DNA of 64,000 nucleotides from Terrabacter sp. MAHUQ-38 (GCF_014518425.1 NZ_JACVCU010000005.1:468015-532014), one strand, 5' to 3'; positions 27,286 through 36,584 are shown, numbered from the stretch's first letter. Translations and numbers: made by a program. The notes: a model not told the origin generated them from the letters alone.

Positions 27286-28380
27286 GTGCAGACCCCCACC
27301 GACCTCGACGTCCTGCGCCGTCGGGTTCAGCAGGCGATCGACGGGCAGATCGCCGGGGCCACGCAGTCGCTCGCCGTGATCGGCGACGAGACGGCGCCTC
27401 TCGTCTCGGCGGTGTCAGGCCTGCTGTCGGGCGGCAAGGGACTGCGGGCCGGCTTCCTCTACTGGGGCTACCGCGCCGCCGGGGGCGCCGACTCCGACGC
27501 GCTCGTGCGGCTCGCGGCGAGCATGGAGTTCTTCCAGGGGGCGGCCCTGCTCCACGACGACGTCATGGACCGCAGCGACACGCGCAGGGGTATGCCGTCC
27601 GCGCACCGGGCGGTTGCCGCCCTGCACCGGGCGCGTGGCTGGGCGGGCGACGCCGACCGGTTCGGCGAGGGCACGGCCATCCTGGCGGGCGACCTGTGCC
27701 TGACGTGGTGCGACGAGCTGTACGCGACGTGCGGGCTGCCCGCCGAGGAGCTCGCACGCGGCCGCCGTCTCTTCGACACGATGCGCACGCAGCTGATGGG
27801 CGGGCAGTTCCTGGACCTGCTCGAGTCAGCCCGCGGCTGGGACGGCCTCGACCTCGACGCCCGGATCGCCTCGGCCCGCAAGGTCATCCGCTTCAAGAGC
27901 GCGAAGTACACCATCGAGCACCCGCTCCTCATCGGCGCGCGGGTCGGGGGCACGCCCGAGGACTCCCTCGCTCCCCTGTCCGACTACGGCCTGGCGCTCG
28001 GCGAGGCCTTCCAGCTGCGCGACGACCTGCTCGGTGTCTTCGGCGACCCGGAGGCCACGGGCAAGCCGGCTGGCGACGACCTGCGCGAGGGCAAGCGCAC
28101 CGTGTTGGTGGCGCATGCCCTCGATGCCGCGTCCCATGCCGACCGCGAGACGGTCGAGGGCCTGCTCGGCCGGGACGACCTCGACCTGGCAGGGGTCGAG
28201 GCCATCAGGGGCGTCCTCGTCGACACCGGCGCCGTCGAGCGCGTCGAGGGGCTCATCGGCGACCTGGCTGACGACGCCCGCAAGGCCGTCGGACGCGCCC
28301 GCGAGTCAGGCGCGTACGACGCGTCGGCGCTCGACGTCCTCGAAGCACTCGTCGCCGTCTCGACTGCTCGCCACACCTGA
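27286..28380 (+). CDS. Polyprenyl (geranylgeranyl-type) diphosphate synthase
   Basis: 364 residues with the all-helical prenyltransferase fold. First aspartate-rich motif LLHDDVMDRSDTRRG and second motif LRDDLLGVFGDPEATGKPAGDD bind the magnesium-diphosphates of the allylic and homoallylic substrates; GGKGLRAGFLYWGYRAAGG is the IPP-binding entry. Chain length (C15-C20 or longer) cannot be fixed by eye. The ATG at 27274 contains GGAGG within its own first codons, so the GTG at 27286, five bases after that site, is the better start. Orthologous by position to M. tuberculosis idsA2 (Rv2173). Confidence 0.9.
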   Translation: MQTPTDLDVLRRRVQQAIDGQIAGATQSLAVIGDETAPLVSAVSGLLSGGKGLRAGFLYWGYRAAGGADSDALVRLAASMEFFQGAALLHDDVMDRSDTRRGMPSAHRAVAALHRARGWAGDADRFGEGTAILAGDLCLTWCDELYATCGLPAEELARGRRLFDTMRTQLMGGQFLDLLESARGWDGLDLDARIASARKVIRFKSAKYTIEHPLLIGARVGGTPEDSLAPLSDYGLALGEAFQLRDDLLGVFGDPEATGKPAGDDLREGKRTVLVAHALDAASHADRETVEGLLGRDDLDLAGVEAIRGVLVDTGAVERVEGLIGDLADDARKAVGRARESGAYDASALDVLEALVAVSTARHT

Positions 28381-28411
28381 CCCGCACCCGCGGCGCCGGG
28401 CGCTCACGACG

Positions 28412-28810
28412 TCAGAAGGCGAGCTCCTGGGCGCGGCGCCTGATCTCCGTCTTGTGGCCGGCGCGCAGGGAGTCGATCGGTGCGCCCTCGACCGGGAGGC
28501 TCGGGTCGGGCGTGAAGAGCCACTCGATGATCTCGTCGTCGTCGAGGCCGCCGTCGGCCAGCACCGTGAAGGTGCCGCGCAGCTCGGGGCGCGGCCCGGT
28601 GTCGTCGAGGAACTTCGCGGGGATGGCCGTGACGCGGCGCTCGCCGACGCGCGCGGAGAGCAGCTCGCGATCGGAGACGAGCTGGCGCACACGCGACAGC
28701 GGCACGCCGAGACGCTCGGCGACGTCGGGGATGGTCAGCCACTCGCCCACGAGCGACTCGAGGTCGCGGGCTGGGGACTCGTCGGTGTCGGGCACGGGGT
28801 TGTCGCTCAC
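28412..28810 (-). CDS. Rv2175c family DNA-binding protein
   Basis: 132 residues: a winged-helix-like HTH (LTIPDVAERLGVPLSRVRQLVSDRELL) followed by a beta domain (RRVTAIPAKFLDD) and a C-terminal helix ending KTEIRRRAQELAF. In M. tuberculosis, Rv2175c is a DNA-binding substrate of the kinase PknL, phosphorylated on an N-terminal Thr9 that controls DNA binding (from memory). With the GTG at 28810 as codon 1, residue 9 here is also Thr, in an acidic context. A PASTA kinase gene follows 1.4 kb away, as in mycobacteria. Confidence 0.88.
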   Translation of the reverse strand: MSDNPVPDTDESPARDLESLVGEWLTIPDVAERLGVPLSRVRQLVSDRELLSARVGERRVTAIPAKFLDDTGPRPELRGTFTVLADGGLDDDEIIEWLFTPDPSLPVEGAPIDSLRAGHKTEIRRRAQELAF

Positions 28811-28943
28811 GGGCAAGAGTCTGCCACCGCCGGGCCGCCGGGTGGGCACCCGCCCGCCCGGCCCGGCGGCAGCTCCTTCGAGGGACAATTATGGGCAAAT
28901 TACACCAATGTACTTTTACTTTAGTGCTCAATTATGCGCTATC

Positions 28944-28976
28944 GTCACAGGCGCCACTTGGCTCACATCCGTCACA
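28944..28976. promoter_or_regulatory. GTCACA direct repeats upstream of the LysM/transglycosylase gene
   Basis: GTCACA at 28944-28949 and 28971-28976, with CTCACA at 28962-28967 between. MtrA of mycobacteria binds GTCACA-containing repeats upstream of cell-wall hydrolase genes (from memory). The repeats follow an AT-rich stretch (28885-28935) striking for this genome, likely the core promoter. Confidence 0.45.
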
Positions 28977-29074
28977 CCGCTCCACGAGCACGCCTTCGCT
29001 CGACCGACCCCTTCCGAACGCCCCTCCACGCTCACGAACTCAGCACCCCGGGCTCCAGGAAAGGACTCCATCAC

Positions 29075-30028
29075 ATGCCCTTCGCCGACGTCGCCGCCCT
29101 CGCGCTGCCCGCCCACGCTGCCGTGGCCCCCGTGGCCGCGACCCCGTGGAAGACCGTCACGGTCCGCCCGGGCGACACCCTCTGGCACCTCGCCATCGCC
29201 AACCACACGACGGTCCAGGCGCTGGTGGAGAAGAACCGGCTCAGCCGTGGTGGCGCCCTGATCCACGCGGGGCAGAAGCTCCTCGTCCCCGGCCGCGCGT
29301 CGACCGCGCCCAAGCCGGGCAACCCCGCCAGACGGGCCCCCAGCACTCCGGCGAAGCCGTCGGCCGACGACACGGTCCACGTCGTGCGCGCCGGAGAGAC
29401 GATGAGTGGCATCGCCCAGCGCCACGGCGTCTCGCTCACCAAGCTGCTGGCCGCGAACAAGCTGCGCAACGCCGCCCTCATCTTCGTCGGCCAGAAGATC
29501 ATCGTCCCGGGCACGGCCTCCGCTCCCAAGCCGTCGACGCCGACCCCGAGCAGCACTCCCCCGTCCGGATACGAGTACCCCAACAAGACCGCTCAGGCCG
29601 TGGCCGAGAGCAAGGCCAGGCTTGCCGCGATGGACGTGCCGAGCCGCAGCGAGACGGCGGCGATGATCCGCGCGACGGCGAGGCGCCAGGGCGTCGACCC
29701 GAAGCTCGCGCTCGCGATCGGCTGGCTCGAGTCGGGCTGGCACCAGCGGGCCGTCTCCTACACGAACGCCGTCGGCGTCATGCAGATCATGCCGATCTCG
29801 CAGACGTGGGCCTCGCAGCTCGCGGGCCGGTCGCTGGACCGCTACGACACCCAGGACAACATCACCTCCGGTGTGCTCATCCTCCGGGCCCTGCAGGCCG
29901 GCGCGGAGTCGCGCGAACAGGCCATCGCCGCCTACTACCAGGGCCTCTACTCGGTGCGCTCGAAGGGCCTGTACGAGGACACGAAGCGCTACGTGGCCAA
30001 CGTCCAGGCGGTCTACGACCGCCTCTGA
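29075..30028 (+). CDS. LysM-domain lytic transglycosylase-like cell wall protein
   Basis: 317 residues: two LysM domains (VRPGDTLWHLAIANHTTVQALVEKN at ~30-75; VRAGETMSGIAQRHGVSLTKLLAANK at ~108-150) joined by Pro/Ala linkers, then an SLT catalytic domain with AIGWLESGWHQRAVS carrying the catalytic Glu and GVMQIMP. It should bind peptidoglycan and cleave the glycan strand. The ATG at 29075 has AGGAAAGGA eight bases upstream. The N-terminus is only weakly hydrophobic (VAALALPAHAAVAPVAA), so export by a standard signal peptide is not certain; an upstream extension is basic and does not improve it. Confidence 0.88.
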   Translation: MPFADVAALALPAHAAVAPVAATPWKTVTVRPGDTLWHLAIANHTTVQALVEKNRLSRGGALIHAGQKLLVPGRASTAPKPGNPARRAPSTPAKPSADDTVHVVRAGETMSGIAQRHGVSLTKLLAANKLRNAALIFVGQKIIVPGTASAPKPSTPTPSSTPPSGYEYPNKTAQAVAESKARLAAMDVPSRSETAAMIRATARRQGVDPKLALAIGWLESGWHQRAVSYTNAVGVMQIMPISQTWASQLAGRSLDRYDTQDNITSGVLILRALQAGAESREQAIAAYYQGLYSVRSKGLYEDTKRYVANVQAVYDRL

Positions 30029-30189
30029 GGGGGACGCCCCCGCCGCCGAAGGGCGCGGGGACAGGACGCGGACGGGCACTCGGTGGCCTCGACGGAGCGT
30101 GCCCACGGGGCGGGCAGCGCGCTGTCGTCGACCCGTCACCGAACCGCCCGTCCGCGGCTGGCCTGCACGGGATGGACCTGATCTGCCCG

Positions 30190-30195
30190 TAAACT
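30190..30195 (+). promoter_or_regulatory. -10 element for the leaderless PASTA kinase gene
   Basis: TAAACT ends seven bases before the GTG at 30203. No ribosome-binding site lies between. Confidence 0.45.
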
Positions 30196-30202
30196 TTCCT
30201 CC

Positions 30203-32212
30203 GTGACGTCCAGCGTGGCGGACGCCCTCGTCGGTCGCGTGATCGACGGTCGGTACCGCATCCTCTCCCACCTCGCTGACGGAGGCATGGCCTCTGTCTA
30301 CGTGGCGCTGGACGGACGCCTCGACCGCGAGGTGGCTCTCAAGATCATGCGTCCGGGCCTCGCGGCCGACGACGTCTTCGTCGACCGGTTCCGCGCCGAG
30401 GCCCGCTCCGCCGCGCGGCTCAGCCACCCCAACGTCGTGGCCGTCTTCGACCAGGGTGAGGACGACGGCGAGGTCTTCCTCGCCATGGAGCTCGTCGAGG
30501 GCAAGACGCTGCGCGACGTCATCCACGAGGAGGCGCCGCTCACCGCACGCGAGGCGCTCGCCATCCTGGAGCCCATCCTGCTCGCACTGCGGGCCGCCCA
30601 CCTCGCCGGCATGATCCACCGCGACGTCAAGCCCGAGAACGTCATCGTGCGCCGCGACGGCGAGGTCAAGGTCGCCGACTTCGGGCTCGCCCGGGCGATC
30701 ACGAACCAGACCGCGACCAGCCAGACCGGCGTGCTGCTCGGCACCGTCTCCTACCTCTCCCCCGAGCAGGTCGAGCGCGGCGTCGCCGACCCGCGCAGCG
30801 ACGTGTACGCGGCGGGCCTGCTCCTGTTCGAGATGCTCACCGGGCGCAAGGCCGTCACCGGTGGCACCCCGATCCAGATCGCGTACAACCACGTCCACGG
30901 TTCCATCCCGAAACCGTCGACGGTGGTGGCTACCGTGCCCGCCGACCTCGACGACGTCGTCGCCCGCGCCACCGCGGTCGAGCCCGACGACCGCTTCGAC
31001 TCCGCGACGGAGTTCGTGGCCGCGCTTCGGACGGTGCGCCGCGGCCTGACGCCGGCCGACCTCGACCGGCGTGGCGACGCCGCCCCGCCGGACCCCCGGG
31101 CGACCTCCGTGCTCGCGCCCGTCTCCCGCACGAATGCAGACGTCCCGGCCGACCACGACGCACGCGGCACCCCCCGCACGTCGGACGCCGCCGGCGCGAC
31201 GGAGCGCGACCGCACGCGCCCCACCGAGCTCGGCCGCGCCCCGCTCGCCGGACTCCCCGTCCACGAGGACGGGCCCACCATCGAGCGCACGACGGCCATG
31301 CCGATCGACCGGCGCCGGCCGCGCACGGCCCGACGGTGGCCGCTGTGGCTCGCCGCCGCCCTGCTCGTCGTCGGCGGAGGCGTCGGCGGTTGGTGGTTCA
31401 CCGCGGGTCCCGGAGGCTCGACACTCGTGCCCGCCGTCGTCGGTCAGCAGGTGTCGCAGGCGCAGGACGCCCTCCGGCAGGTGTCGCTGAGGAGCGACAT
31501 AGCCAGGGAGTTCTCCGAGACCAGGGCCGAGGGCACCGTGCTTCGCGTCGAGCCCGGTCCCGGCAGCGAGCTCGGCAAGCAGTCCATCGTGCGGCTCGTC
31601 GTCTCCAAGGGCAAGGAGCGGTATGCCGTCCCGCAGCTCGTCGGCTCGAAGCTCGGCAGGGCCGGTCCGGTTCTGTCACCGCTGACGCTCCGGCTCGGCG
31701 ACACCACCGAGGAGTGGAGCGAGACGGTGCGCGAGGGCGTCGTCATCTCGCAGAGCCCGCCTGCGGGCGAGTCGGTGCGCCGCAACACCACCGTCTCGGT
31801 CGTCGTGTCCAAGGGGCGCGAGCCGATCGAGGTACCCAAGGTCACCGGGGCTGCCTTCGACGCGGCGTCAGCCGCGATCACGAAGGCCGGCCTCAAGGTC
31901 GAGCGCGGCGAGGACGTCAACAGTGACACCGTCCCCGCCGGATCGGTCGTCTCGCAGAGCCCCGACAAGGGCAGGCTCCACCGCGGCGACCCAGTGACGC
32001 TCATCGTGTCCAAGGGCCCCGTCATGGTCCAGGTCCCCAACGTCGTCGACCAGCAGGACGCCGCCGCCGAGAAGACCCTGACCGACCTGGGCTTCAAGGT
32101 CGACAAGCAGTATCCCTTCGGCGACCTGTTCGAGCGGAAGGTGCGAGCGCAGGACGTCACGCCCGGCACGTCCGTGCCCAAGGGCAGCACGATCACGCTG
32201 ACGATCGTCTGA
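30203..32212 (+). CDS. Serine/threonine protein kinase with four PASTA domains (PknL position)
   Basis: 669 residues. Hanks-type kinase domain at ~15-275: glycine loop LADGGMASVY, catalytic Lys in VALKIM, HRDVKPENV loop and DFGLA. A Pro/Arg/Thr-rich juxtamembrane linker leads to one transmembrane helix (WPLWLAAALLVVGGGVGGWWF, ~370-390) and four extracellular PASTA repeats beginning VPAVVGQQ, VPQLVGSK, VPKVTGAA and VPNVVDQQ. PASTA domains sense muropeptides or lipid II and regulate growth and division. By gene order it matches M. tuberculosis pknL, which lacks PASTA repeats. Its likely substrate, the Rv2175c-like protein, is encoded nearby. The start appears leaderless. Confidence 0.92.
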   Translation: MTSSVADALVGRVIDGRYRILSHLADGGMASVYVALDGRLDREVALKIMRPGLAADDVFVDRFRAEARSAARLSHPNVVAVFDQGEDDGEVFLAMELVEGKTLRDVIHEEAPLTAREALAILEPILLALRAAHLAGMIHRDVKPENVIVRRDGEVKVADFGLARAITNQTATSQTGVLLGTVSYLSPEQVERGVADPRSDVYAAGLLLFEMLTGRKAVTGGTPIQIAYNHVHGSIPKPSTVVATVPADLDDVVARATAVEPDDRFDSATEFVAALRTVRRGLTPADLDRRGDAAPPDPRATSVLAPVSRTNADVPADHDARGTPRTSDAAGATERDRTRPTELGRAPLAGLPVHEDGPTIERTTAMPIDRRRPRTARRWPLWLAAALLVVGGGVGGWWFTAGPGGSTLVPAVVGQQVSQAQDALRQVSLRSDIAREFSETRAEGTVLRVEPGPGSELGKQSIVRLVVSKGKERYAVPQLVGSKLGRAGPVLSPLTLRLGDTTEEWSETVREGVVISQSPPAGESVRRNTTVSVVVSKGREPIEVPKVTGAAFDAASAAITKAGLKVERGEDVNSDTVPAGSVVSQSPDKGRLHRGDPVTLIVSKGPVMVQVPNVVDQQDAAAEKTLTDLGFKVDKQYPFGDLFERKVRAQDVTPGTSVPKGSTITLTIV

Positions 32213-32219
32213 GGCCTCG

Positions 32220-33119
32220 GTGACCCCTGCGGCGCGAACGCGTCTGGCCACCCTGCTGCTCGTCGCCCTGACGGCGGTCTGGGGTTCGACGTTCTTCCTC
32301 ATCCGCGACCTGGTCGAGACCGTCCCCCCGGTCGACTTCCTCGCGGTCCGCTTCACGCTGTCCGCCGTCATCATGCTCGCCGTCTTCTGGCGTCCGGTGC
32401 GGTCCCTGAGCCGCCGTCAGGTGCTCGCCGGCGTCGGGCTCGGCGCCCTCTACGGACTCGCGCAGATCTTGCAGACCCAGGGTCTGGCGACGACACCCGC
32501 CTCGGTGTCAGGGTTCATCACCGGCTCGTACGTCGTCCTGACGCCGGTCTTCACGGCACTGCTCCTCCGTGAAAGGGTCGCCGGATCGACGTGGGCCGCA
32601 GTCGGACTCGCGACCGCCGGACTCGCGCTCCTGTCGCTCAACGGCTTCTCGATCGGCGTCGGTGAGGCGATCACCCTCCTCGCCGCCGCCCTCTACGCCC
32701 TCCACATCGTCGGTCTCGGTCGCTACAGCGCCTCCGAGATCGCGACCGGGCTGTCGGTCGTGCAGATGGTCGTCATCGCCGTGCTGTGTGTCGTCGGGGC
32801 CCTGCCCGACGGGATCGTCCTCCCGGGCACGGCGACCCACTGGGCGTCGGTGCTCTACATGGTGGTCTTCGCGAGCATCCTGGCACTGTGGGTCCAGACG
32901 TGGGCGCAGGCCCACATGCCCGCGACGCGCGCCGCGATCGTCATGACGCTCGAACCGGTCTTCGCCGCCTTCTTCGCCGTGACGCTCGGCGACGAGGCTG
33001 CGACCCTGCGGATGCTCGCCGGAGGAGCCCTGGTCCTCACCGCGATGTATGCCGTCGAGCTTCTCGCGCGTCGACGCCCGGGTGAGCTCCCGGCGGAGGT
33101 CCTCCACCACGAGGTCTGA
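32220..33119 (+). CDS. EamA/DMT family transporter
   Basis: 299 residues with ten transmembrane helices in two EamA halves. LLLVALTAVWGSTFFLIRDLVETVPPVDFLAVRF and FITGSYVVLTPVFTALLLRERVAGSTWAAVGLATAGLALL are typical of the first half; the second ends with VMTLEPVFAAFFAVTLGDEAATLRMLAGGALVL. Members export metabolites or amino acids; substrate unknown. The GTG at 32220 lies seven bases after the kinase stop, so co-transcription is likely. Stops converge on the threonine aldolase gene with 55 bases between. Confidence 0.88.
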   Translation: MTPAARTRLATLLLVALTAVWGSTFFLIRDLVETVPPVDFLAVRFTLSAVIMLAVFWRPVRSLSRRQVLAGVGLGALYGLAQILQTQGLATTPASVSGFITGSYVVLTPVFTALLLRERVAGSTWAAVGLATAGLALLSLNGFSIGVGEAITLLAAALYALHIVGLGRYSASEIATGLSVVQMVVIAVLCVVGALPDGIVLPGTATHWASVLYMVVFASILALWVQTWAQAHMPATRAAIVMTLEPVFAAFFAVTLGDEAATLRMLAGGALVLTAMYAVELLARRRPGELPAEVLHHEV

Positions 33120-33174
33120 CCCACCGACCCCGGCACGCCAACTCAGCCCCGGCGAGACTCGCGCGTCTGTCGGG

Positions 33175-34245
33175 TCAGGCCTCCGGTGCCGACCGCAGCA
33201 GGGCCGTGACGACGTCGATCGCGATGTCGGTCGCGGCGTCGTCGACGTCGAGGTGCCAGACGAGACGCACGGCCCGCGGCCCCACGGCATACGTCCGCAC
33301 ACCGGCGGTGAGCGCCGCCTCGACGAAGGCCGCCGAGGTCCATCCGGCCGCGGCGACGTCGACGATGACGATGTTCGTCTCGACCGTCGCCAGGTCGACC
33401 GAGCCGGGGGCAGCCTCGGCCATCGCCTCGGCCGCGCGACGCGCCCGGGCGTGGTCGTGGGCGAGCCGGTCGATGTTGTGGTCGAGGGCGAAAAGGCCTG
33501 CGGCAGCGAGGATCCCGGCCTGTCGCATGCCACCGCCGAAGCGCTTGCGCCAGATGCGCGACTCGGCCATCGCGGCGGCCGACCCCACGAGGACGCTTCC
33601 GACGGGGGCGCCGAGGCCCTTGCTCAGGCAGACCGACACGGTGTCGAACTCGCGGCCGTAGTCGGAGAGCGGCACGCCGGAGGCGACGTGGGCGTTGAAG
33701 AGCCGGGCGCCGTCGAGGTGCATCGCGACGCCGCGCTCGCGCGTGATCTCGCGGGCCCGCCGGATCTCGTAGATCGACTGGACCGTGCCGCCACCGAAGT
33801 TGTGGGTGTTCTCGACGATCACGAGGGCCGTGCACACCTGGTAGGGCCCAACCCCCGTGATCATGAGGGACGCAGCGTCGTCGGCGCGGAAGCGGCCTCG
33901 CTCGGAGACCCATGTGCGCGACGAGATGCCCGACAGCACCGCGGCCGCGCCGAGCTCGGCGCGCACGACGTGGGCCAGGGAGTCGCCGATGAGCTCCTCG
34001 CCGTGCCGCACGTGCAGGCGCACGCCGAGCTGGTTGGCCATCGAGCCGGACGGCGTGAAGAGCGCGGCCTCATGCCCGAGCAGGTCGGCGACACGCTCCT
34101 CGAGGGCCCGCAGGGTCGGGTCCTCGCCGAAGACGTCGTCACCGACCTCGGCGTCCGCCATGGCGGCGCGCATGGCCTCGCTGGGCTTGGTCAGGGTGTC
34201 GCTGAGCAGGTCCGCCTTGAACACGCCCGCCACGGTGGCCGTCAC
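33175..34245 (-). CDS. Low-specificity L-threonine aldolase family PLP enzyme
   Basis: 356 residues, fold type I PLP enzyme. The N-terminus LLSDTLTKPSEAMRAAM, GDDVFGEDPT, the VIVENTHNFGGG segment, HLDGARLFNA (PLP-binding Asp and Arg) and VSVCLSKGLGAPVGS, which holds the Schiff-base Lys, all fit beta-eliminating lyases of the threonine aldolase group. It would split threonine or allo-threonine into glycine and acetaldehyde. GTG start; the gene begins eight bases after the DAHP synthase stop and is probably cotranscribed with it. Confidence 0.9.
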   Translation of the reverse strand: MTATVAGVFKADLLSDTLTKPSEAMRAAMADAEVGDDVFGEDPTLRALEERVADLLGHEAALFTPSGSMANQLGVRLHVRHGEELIGDSLAHVVRAELGAAAVLSGISSRTWVSERGRFRADDAASLMITGVGPYQVCTALVIVENTHNFGGGTVQSIYEIRRAREITRERGVAMHLDGARLFNAHVASGVPLSDYGREFDTVSVCLSKGLGAPVGSVLVGSAAAMAESRIWRKRFGGGMRQAGILAAAGLFALDHNIDRLAHDHARARRAAEAMAEAAPGSVDLATVETNIVIVDVAAAGWTSAAFVEAALTAGVRTYAVGPRAVRLVWHLDVDDAATDIAIDVVTALLRSAPEA

Positions 34246-34252
34246 CCGTGCG

Positions 34253-35635
34253 TCACGCCTGGCCGAGCATCTCGGCCACGAGGAACGCCAGCTCGAGGGA
34301 CTGCTGGTGGTTCAGGCGCGGGTCGCAGACCGACTCGTAGCGCTTCTCGAGGTCGGAGTCGATGATCTTCTCCGCGCCGCCGAGGCACTCCGTGACGTCG
34401 TTGCCCGTGAGCTCGACGTGGATGCCGCCGGGCACCGTGCCGAGCGACTGGTGCACCTCGAAGAACCCACGGACCTCCTCGACGATGTCCTCGAAGTCGC
34501 GCGTCTTGTAGCCGGACGGGCTCTCGAAGGTGTTGCCGTGCATCGGGTCGCAGATCCACGTCACGGTCGCGCCCGATGCCGTCACCTTGTCGACGAGGGC
34601 CGGCAGCGCGGCGCGGATCGTGCCCGCCCCCATGCGCGTGATGAAGGTGAGACGGCCCGGCGTGCGGTTGGGGTCGACCTTGTCGATGAGGCGCAGCACC
34701 TCGTCGATGTCGGCCTTGGGCCCGAGCTTGACGCCGATGGGGTTGCTGATGCGCGACGCGAAGTCGACGTGCGCGCCGTCGAGCTGGCGGGTGCGCTCGC
34801 CGACCCACACGAAGTGGCCCGACGTGTCGTAGAGCCGGCCCGACCGCGAGTCGATGCGCGTGAGCGGGCGCTCGTAGTCGAGCAGCAGCGCCTCGTGCGC
34901 GGCGAAGAACTCGACGGTGCGCATGGCATCGAAGTCGGCGCCGCAGGCGGCCATGAAGCGCATCGCCTTGTCGATGTCACGGGCGATCTTCTCGTAACGC
35001 TGGTTGGCGGCGTTGGCGACGAAACCCCGGTTCCAGTCGTGGACGTGGCGCAGGTCGGCGAAACCACCCGTCGTGAACGCGCGCACGAGGTTCAGCGTCG
35101 CCGAGCTCGCGTGGTAGGCGCGGACGAGCCGCTGCGGGTCGGGGATGCGGGCGGCCTCGTGGAAGGCGAAGTCGTTGACCATGTCGCCGCGGAAGGCGGG
35201 CAGGGTGACGCCCTCACGGGTCTCGACGGTGGAGCTGCGCGGCTTGGCGTACTGCCCCGCCATCCGTCCGATCTTGACGACGGGCACCGATGCGCCGTAG
35301 GTCAGCACGGCGGCCATCTGCAGGATCGTCTTGATCCGGTCACGGATGTTGTCGGCGGTTGCCGACGCGAACGTCTCGGCGCAGTCGCCGCCCTGCAGGA
35401 CGAAGGCCTCCCCGACGGCGGCCTTGGCCATCCGGTCGGTGAGGATGTCGCACTCGCCGGCGAAGACGAGAGGGGGATACGACCCGAGGGTCTCGATCAC
35501 CTCGGCGAGCGCAGCCGTGTCGGGCCAGCTGGGCTGCTGCTGGGCCTCGAGCTCGGTGGCTGCCGCCGTGAGGGCGGCGAGGGCCTCGGAGCCATCGACT
35601 GGCTCCAGGCCGACATCGGAGGTGACGGTCCTCAT
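34253..35635 (-). CDS. aroG: Class II 3-deoxy-7-phosphoheptulonate (DAHP) synthase
   Basis: 460 residues. Class II (plant/mycobacterial) DAHP synthase motifs run throughout: LPPLVFAGEC-like start (YPPLVFAGECDIL), GEAFVLQGGDCAE, VVKIGRMAGQYAKPRS, WNRGFVANAANQRYE, DYERPLTR, GVKLGPKADIDEV and WICDPMHGNTFES. It condenses PEP and erythrose-4-phosphate, the first step of the shikimate pathway; in mycobacteria it also activates chorismate mutase. The ATG at 35635 has GGAG at correct spacing; the longer frame is not supported. Position matches Rv2178c. Confidence 0.94.
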   Translation of the reverse strand: MRTVTSDVGLEPVDGSEALAALTAAATELEAQQQPSWPDTAALAEVIETLGSYPPLVFAGECDILTDRMAKAAVGEAFVLQGGDCAETFASATADNIRDRIKTILQMAAVLTYGASVPVVKIGRMAGQYAKPRSSTVETREGVTLPAFRGDMVNDFAFHEAARIPDPQRLVRAYHASSATLNLVRAFTTGGFADLRHVHDWNRGFVANAANQRYEKIARDIDKAMRFMAACGADFDAMRTVEFFAAHEALLLDYERPLTRIDSRSGRLYDTSGHFVWVGERTRQLDGAHVDFASRISNPIGVKLGPKADIDEVLRLIDKVDPNRTPGRLTFITRMGAGTIRAALPALVDKVTASGATVTWICDPMHGNTFESPSGYKTRDFEDIVEEVRGFFEVHQSLGTVPGGIHVELTGNDVTECLGGAEKIIDSDLEKRYESVCDPRLNHQQSLELAFLVAEMLGQA

Positions 35636-35818
35636 GTTCACTCCGACAGCGTAGACGCCGTTCCGCACGCTCCCCGCACGGGTCCGCATCCCGAAACCTG
35701 GGACACGCCCCGCCGACGTATGCCGTCCGCCGGCGACCGGTGGGAAGTGCCCACTCGACCCCGGACCTCGAGGGGGCATTCTCAACCGTCAGGTAGGGCC
35801 TGGTCGGGCCTGGTCAGC

Positions 35819-36529
35819 TCAGGTCGGGTCGGCGAGGTCGAGGCCGCGCTCCATCGCGAACCGGACGAGCTCGACACGGTTGTGCATCTGGAGCTTGCCG
35901 AAGATGTTCTGCACGTGGTTCTGAACCGTACGGTGCGAGAGGAACAAGGTGGCCGCGATCTCCTTGTAGCCCATGCCCGTCGCGACGTACTTGAGGATCT
36001 CGGTCTCACGGTCGGTCAGCTCGGGGATGGGCCGCTCGGCCGTGCCGCCGCCTGCTGCCTTGGCCCGGCGGAACTCCCCGAGCACGAGGCCGGCGAGCCC
36101 TGCCGTGAAGACCGGCTCGCCCGCTGCGGTCGCCCGCACGGCGGCGAGGAACTCCTCGCGGCCGGCCGACTTGACGAGGTAGCCCAGGGCGCCCGCCTTG
36201 ACCGCGTCGAGGACGTCCTGGTGGTCGCCGCTCGCGGACAGGATGAGGATGCGTGTGGGCACCTGTGCGGCCGCGAGTGCGGCACATACCTGGGCGCCCG
36301 TCAGGCCGGGGAGGTTGAGGTCGAGGACGAGGACGTCGGGCACCGTCGCGCGTGTGCGCGCGACCGCGGACCGTCCGTCGTCGGCGGTCGCGAGCACCTC
36401 GAAGCCGGCGTCGGCAAGGTCTCGGGCGACGGCATCGCGCCACATCGGGTGGTCATCGGCCACGACGACGCGGATGTGCTCGTTGGTCGCGCTCCCGTCC
36501 TGGGACGCTGCGTCGTCCTGGTCCGTCAC
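35819..36529 (-). CDS. macR: LuxR-family response regulator (MacR-like)
   Basis: 236 residues: a receiver domain with acidic pocket VVADDHP, phospho-acceptor Asp in VLVLDLNLPGLTG and the Lys in LGYLVKSAG, then a LuxR-type HTH (LTDRETEILKYVATGMGYKEIAATLFLSHRTVQNHVQNIFGKL in segments). The GTG at 36529 has GGAG six bases upstream. It follows a MacS-like sensor kinase gene by 55 bases and shares gene order with Streptomyces macRS. The name is by homology and context; the regulon here is untested. Confidence 0.85.
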   Translation of the reverse strand: MTDQDDAASQDGSATNEHIRVVVADDHPMWRDAVARDLADAGFEVLATADDGRSAVARTRATVPDVLVLDLNLPGLTGAQVCAALAAAQVPTRILILSASGDHQDVLDAVKAGALGYLVKSAGREEFLAAVRATAAGEPVFTAGLAGLVLGEFRRAKAAGGGTAERPIPELTDRETEILKYVATGMGYKEIAATLFLSHRTVQNHVQNIFGKLQMHNRVELVRFAMERGLDLADPT

Positions 36530-36584
36530 GATGCTCCTCGTCGATGGGTCGGGATGTCCGGTTGGCCACCATGGTGGCGGTTCG

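Noticed and set aside
28880..29074. c-di-AMP (ydaO-type) riboswitch before the LysM gene
   Set aside because: Wall hydrolase genes in actinobacteria often carry one, but the conserved riboswitch core is not recognisable in this short, partly AT-rich leader.
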